Shown here: one piece after another, positions 62,001 to 64,000 of the stretch
Layout: the number at the start of each line of letters is the position of its first letter
Position numbering within the stretch: the stretch's first letter is position 1
Source: Elmis aenea
Lineage: Eukaryota > Arthropoda > Insecta > Coleoptera > Elmidae
Direction of reading: 5' to 3'
Assembly: GCA_947652605.1 (NCBI GenBank)
Contig: OX393578.1
Coordinates: 34,043,470 to 34,107,469, forward strand
DNA: 64,000 bases
Program-made: the position numbers and the translations under genes
Notes under the pieces: generated by a model
What the model was told of the DNA's origin: nothing
Seen by the model: the letters and a program-made list of their open reading frames with translations, nothing else
The model's database searches: none

Positions 62001-64000
62001 AACAGTTTTATGGGAAAGATTTCTTACACCACTGAACTGTGACTTTAAATTAATGAACAAACAGCAAGTTGTAAACACTAGATTAGTGTTTCCCCAAGTG
62101 AGCTTTGTGTTTGTGTGGCTTTGCTTATTTTTACAATATTTATATCACACCCCTAACATAGGGCACACGCAATATACATTTAGAGTAAAAGATAAGTCAG
62201 CAGATTTTCTGGCAGTAGAATATGAAAATTTAATTGAAATTAGGTTGGCCACTTAAATAAAGGCTAAGTTTGAAGAGCTTCCGGTAATAATTTTCTAGTT
62301 TGATATATTTGACGAATATCTGAATTTATCAAAACATTTTGTTGGTGATGGGTTTTAAAGTCCATTTACATTCTTGTTTCTGTTTCTTAGTGATCGTTGG
62401 GCCCATGCTTAATTAACCATATTAAACTTACCAAATTTTTAAACATAATTAATGTATATTCAAGCGAGATTTGTGCATCAGTTGTAAAAACACAAGTCAA
62501 TTTGTAAAAAGTTATTTATTTTGTTTGCAATCTTAAACGTGGGGTGTTCGTGACACCCCACTGGTTTTTCATACTATGTATTAACAATTTTTTGTCCAAT
62601 TGTTTTGCAATTTCTTTTTAAAATGACGTATAAATCGATTTTATGCTATTATTTGTGAATTTAATATAAATAATATCTACATACAACAAAAATATATTTA
62701 TAATCTGTTGAAATTCGACTTGGAAAATGAAGTAAAAATTTTTATGCGCTAATCCATTTAATTATGATAAATGTAAAGTTACAATCAGTATATTGAAATA
62801 TTTTTTCTATTTAGTATTACTTAATACTAGTTTGAAGCTTTTTTACTATTGTTTATTCAAAATATATCAATGAAGCTATAATGAAAATGAAAGAATTTCA
62901 GTTGTGGTTTGAAAGAATTTCAGTTGTGGTTTGAAAGAATAAATAATGAAAATAAACTCCTTCAATTTAGTTTTTAATGTTTTCAAGACATTCTTTACAC
63001 ATTTTCATCAAATGAACTGCACACATATATCTTTCACAAATTTCACAATATATTTTACTCTTAATATTTCACAAAATTCACTATAGAAATAAGCACACTG
63101 TCTTGGAAAGACTGTTTGAACTCATGAAAAATGCAAAAACAAAACATTTTCACAGAAAAGGTTTAAAACATTTGTAACTCCAGTTACTGAAAAGAAGGGG
63201 TCATAAAGTCTAACCAGAAAAATGACATGCACTAAAAAAAAGCTTGGATTTCTTAAACGCGTGAGTCACGGTGGGTTAAATTTAATAATATATCGCATTG
63301 TTTGTTTCAATCTTGCATACTTTGTGTTGGCTTTTACTCATATATTTTGTACAAGTGTATCGTACACCACAACAATTTAATGCAGTGAAATGTAAACATT
63401 ATATCGATAAATCTGGCGAAAAAGCCGTTGAGAAGAACTGAGCTAGCTATTTTTAAATTTATATATTGTTTTTAAAATAAATTGTTTATTTTGTAGTAAT
63501 TTGTTTAAAAGTAAGGAAAGCAGTGCTTGCTCTGCTTCCATGGACCTTTAGATGCTACTGTCCTATATATTATTAATTAGACTGAGGTTGTATTATTTAC
63601 ATTGAAATAATTTAACAATAGAATTTTTTGTTCCAGGATATGGATGATATAAAATCTGTAACTCAAACTTTAAAAGTTTCAAATTTTCTTATAAAAGTAG
63701 CTGTAAAAGTGTGTAATATATTCCATTCCAAACTTCAACATTCTTTAGATTCAATAGTAGAACTCTGTTTTAAAATAAATAAGTACATTTTTTAAATTAA
63801 TTTTTGCTTTACTGTTTTTATTATATTGTTTACTTTTAGATACTGTGTGCCTTACTTACAATTTAGGAAAATATCCGAAAATATAATCGAATTATTTAAC
63901 GTGTACATATTCGATTGTTCTAATTCATTTATTGATATTATACTGTGTGTTCCTGGATTTACAGAGGTAAGTTTTATTATAGATTTAATATTTATTGGAT
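56030..64000 (+). CDS. FIRRM/C1orf112 (DUF4487) family protein, 5' part
   Basis: In vertebrates FIRRM (C1orf112), like plant FLIP, partners the AAA ATPase FIGNL1 to regulate RAD51 and crossovers. Exons with closed phases are 56219-56358, 56415-56498, 56548-56690, 56742-56896, 61643-61839, 63637-63782 and 63840-63966 (about 330 residues); the gene runs off the edge. Landmarks recalled from the human protein are SSILFATINHFKTRSDELYKK, GDIGAELAGMN followed by VDSWKNYINLAQKYEVVL, and the KVSNFLIKVAVKVCNIF helix; I identified the family from these, without a search. The first coding exon is unsettled: ATG at 56030, after acceptor TTCTATTAG, reads MNSQESTITFEEVRKFLG and on to NVLPKLI, but meets TAA at 56144. 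The only phase-1 donor is a weak GTAAAT at 56070. Introns are about 50-60 bp except 56897-61642 and 61840-63636, the first of which contains hairpin elements. Confidence 0.7.
58578..59867. mobile_element. 1.3-kb hairpin, CCGGGTGTAAATG termini
   Basis: CCGGGTGTAAATGAAGTGTG is inverted at the other end. Arms of about 600 bp pair nearly base for base (CACTTCCGGTTTCGCCGG, GATACAACTGCACTATTTTGG, GTGACCTGCATAAATTG, GAGTCTACTTCAAAAA). Each arm also includes an internal CAGGGTGTTCCATTTAAAAT junction, so an older insertion was carried inside the palindrome. Confidence 0.9.
61081..61591. mobile_element. Fold-back element, CAGGGTTCTGG/CAGGTCCTCG termini
   Basis: Left: CAGGGTTCTGGTTTTTCGAG, then GGCCACTATGGGGATCTC. 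Right: the inverse with a few mismatches (GAGATCCCCATAGTGGCC). Pairing extends about 240 bp per arm. The motif TTACCGTTTACGAGATCCC also occurs at 48945. It lies about 50 bp upstream of FIRRM exon 61643. Confidence 0.85.

Overview
This is a stretch of AT-rich animal nuclear DNA, almost certainly from an insect. The reasons are intron-split genes with GT/AG junctions, a ZAD-type C2H2 zinc-finger gene (an arthropod hallmark), and very many DNA transposons of insect type (hAT, piggyBac, Tc1/mariner and long-inverted-repeat elements). A holometabolous insect such as a beetle is plausible, but the order cannot be fixed from sequence alone.

Genes, left to right. (1) Minus strand 12664-5361: a four-exon transcription-factor-like gene with an N-terminal ZAD and about 11 C2H2 fingers (798 aa). 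All splice phases close. (2) Plus strand 13736-22837: a locus with at least three alternative first coding exons (13736, 18879, 20633). Each encodes a different N-terminus and the start of a membrane helix, each ends in phase 1, and each can join one shared last exon (22743-22837) that completes the helix and adds a lysine-rich tail ending in KKRK. I know no described gene for it; it is the best candidate here for something new. (3) Minus strand 47869-31351: a large secreted protein with signal peptide, a 13-unit, 72-bp mucin-like repeat, then six C-type-lectin-like domains on phase-1 exons. (4) Plus strand from about 56030 off the right edge: the 5' half of a FIRRM/C1orf112-family (DUF4487) gene, the partner of FIGNL1 in recombination control. 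Its exons from 56219 onward are intact; its first coding exon is problematic.

The rest is largely a transposon graveyard. Recognisable decayed transposases are a plant-type mariner C-terminus inside Stowaway-like termini (10401-11472), two hAT copies placed head to head around one 8-bp site (23404-25452), a Tc1/mariner-superfamily element with very long inverted repeats (26743-28892), a piggyBac copy (29550-30840), and two non-LTR retrotransposon fragments. Around them are many non-autonomous fold-back elements. A striking number, from clearly different families, share the terminus TA-CAGGGTG, and several form near-perfect hairpins of 0.5-1.5 kb. Two such hairpins lie inside introns of the FIRRM-like gene.

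The genes share no obvious pathway. The zinc-finger gene and the alternative-first-exon gene start about 1.1 kb apart, head to head, so they may share a promoter region that now contains a MITE (miniature non-autonomous transposon).
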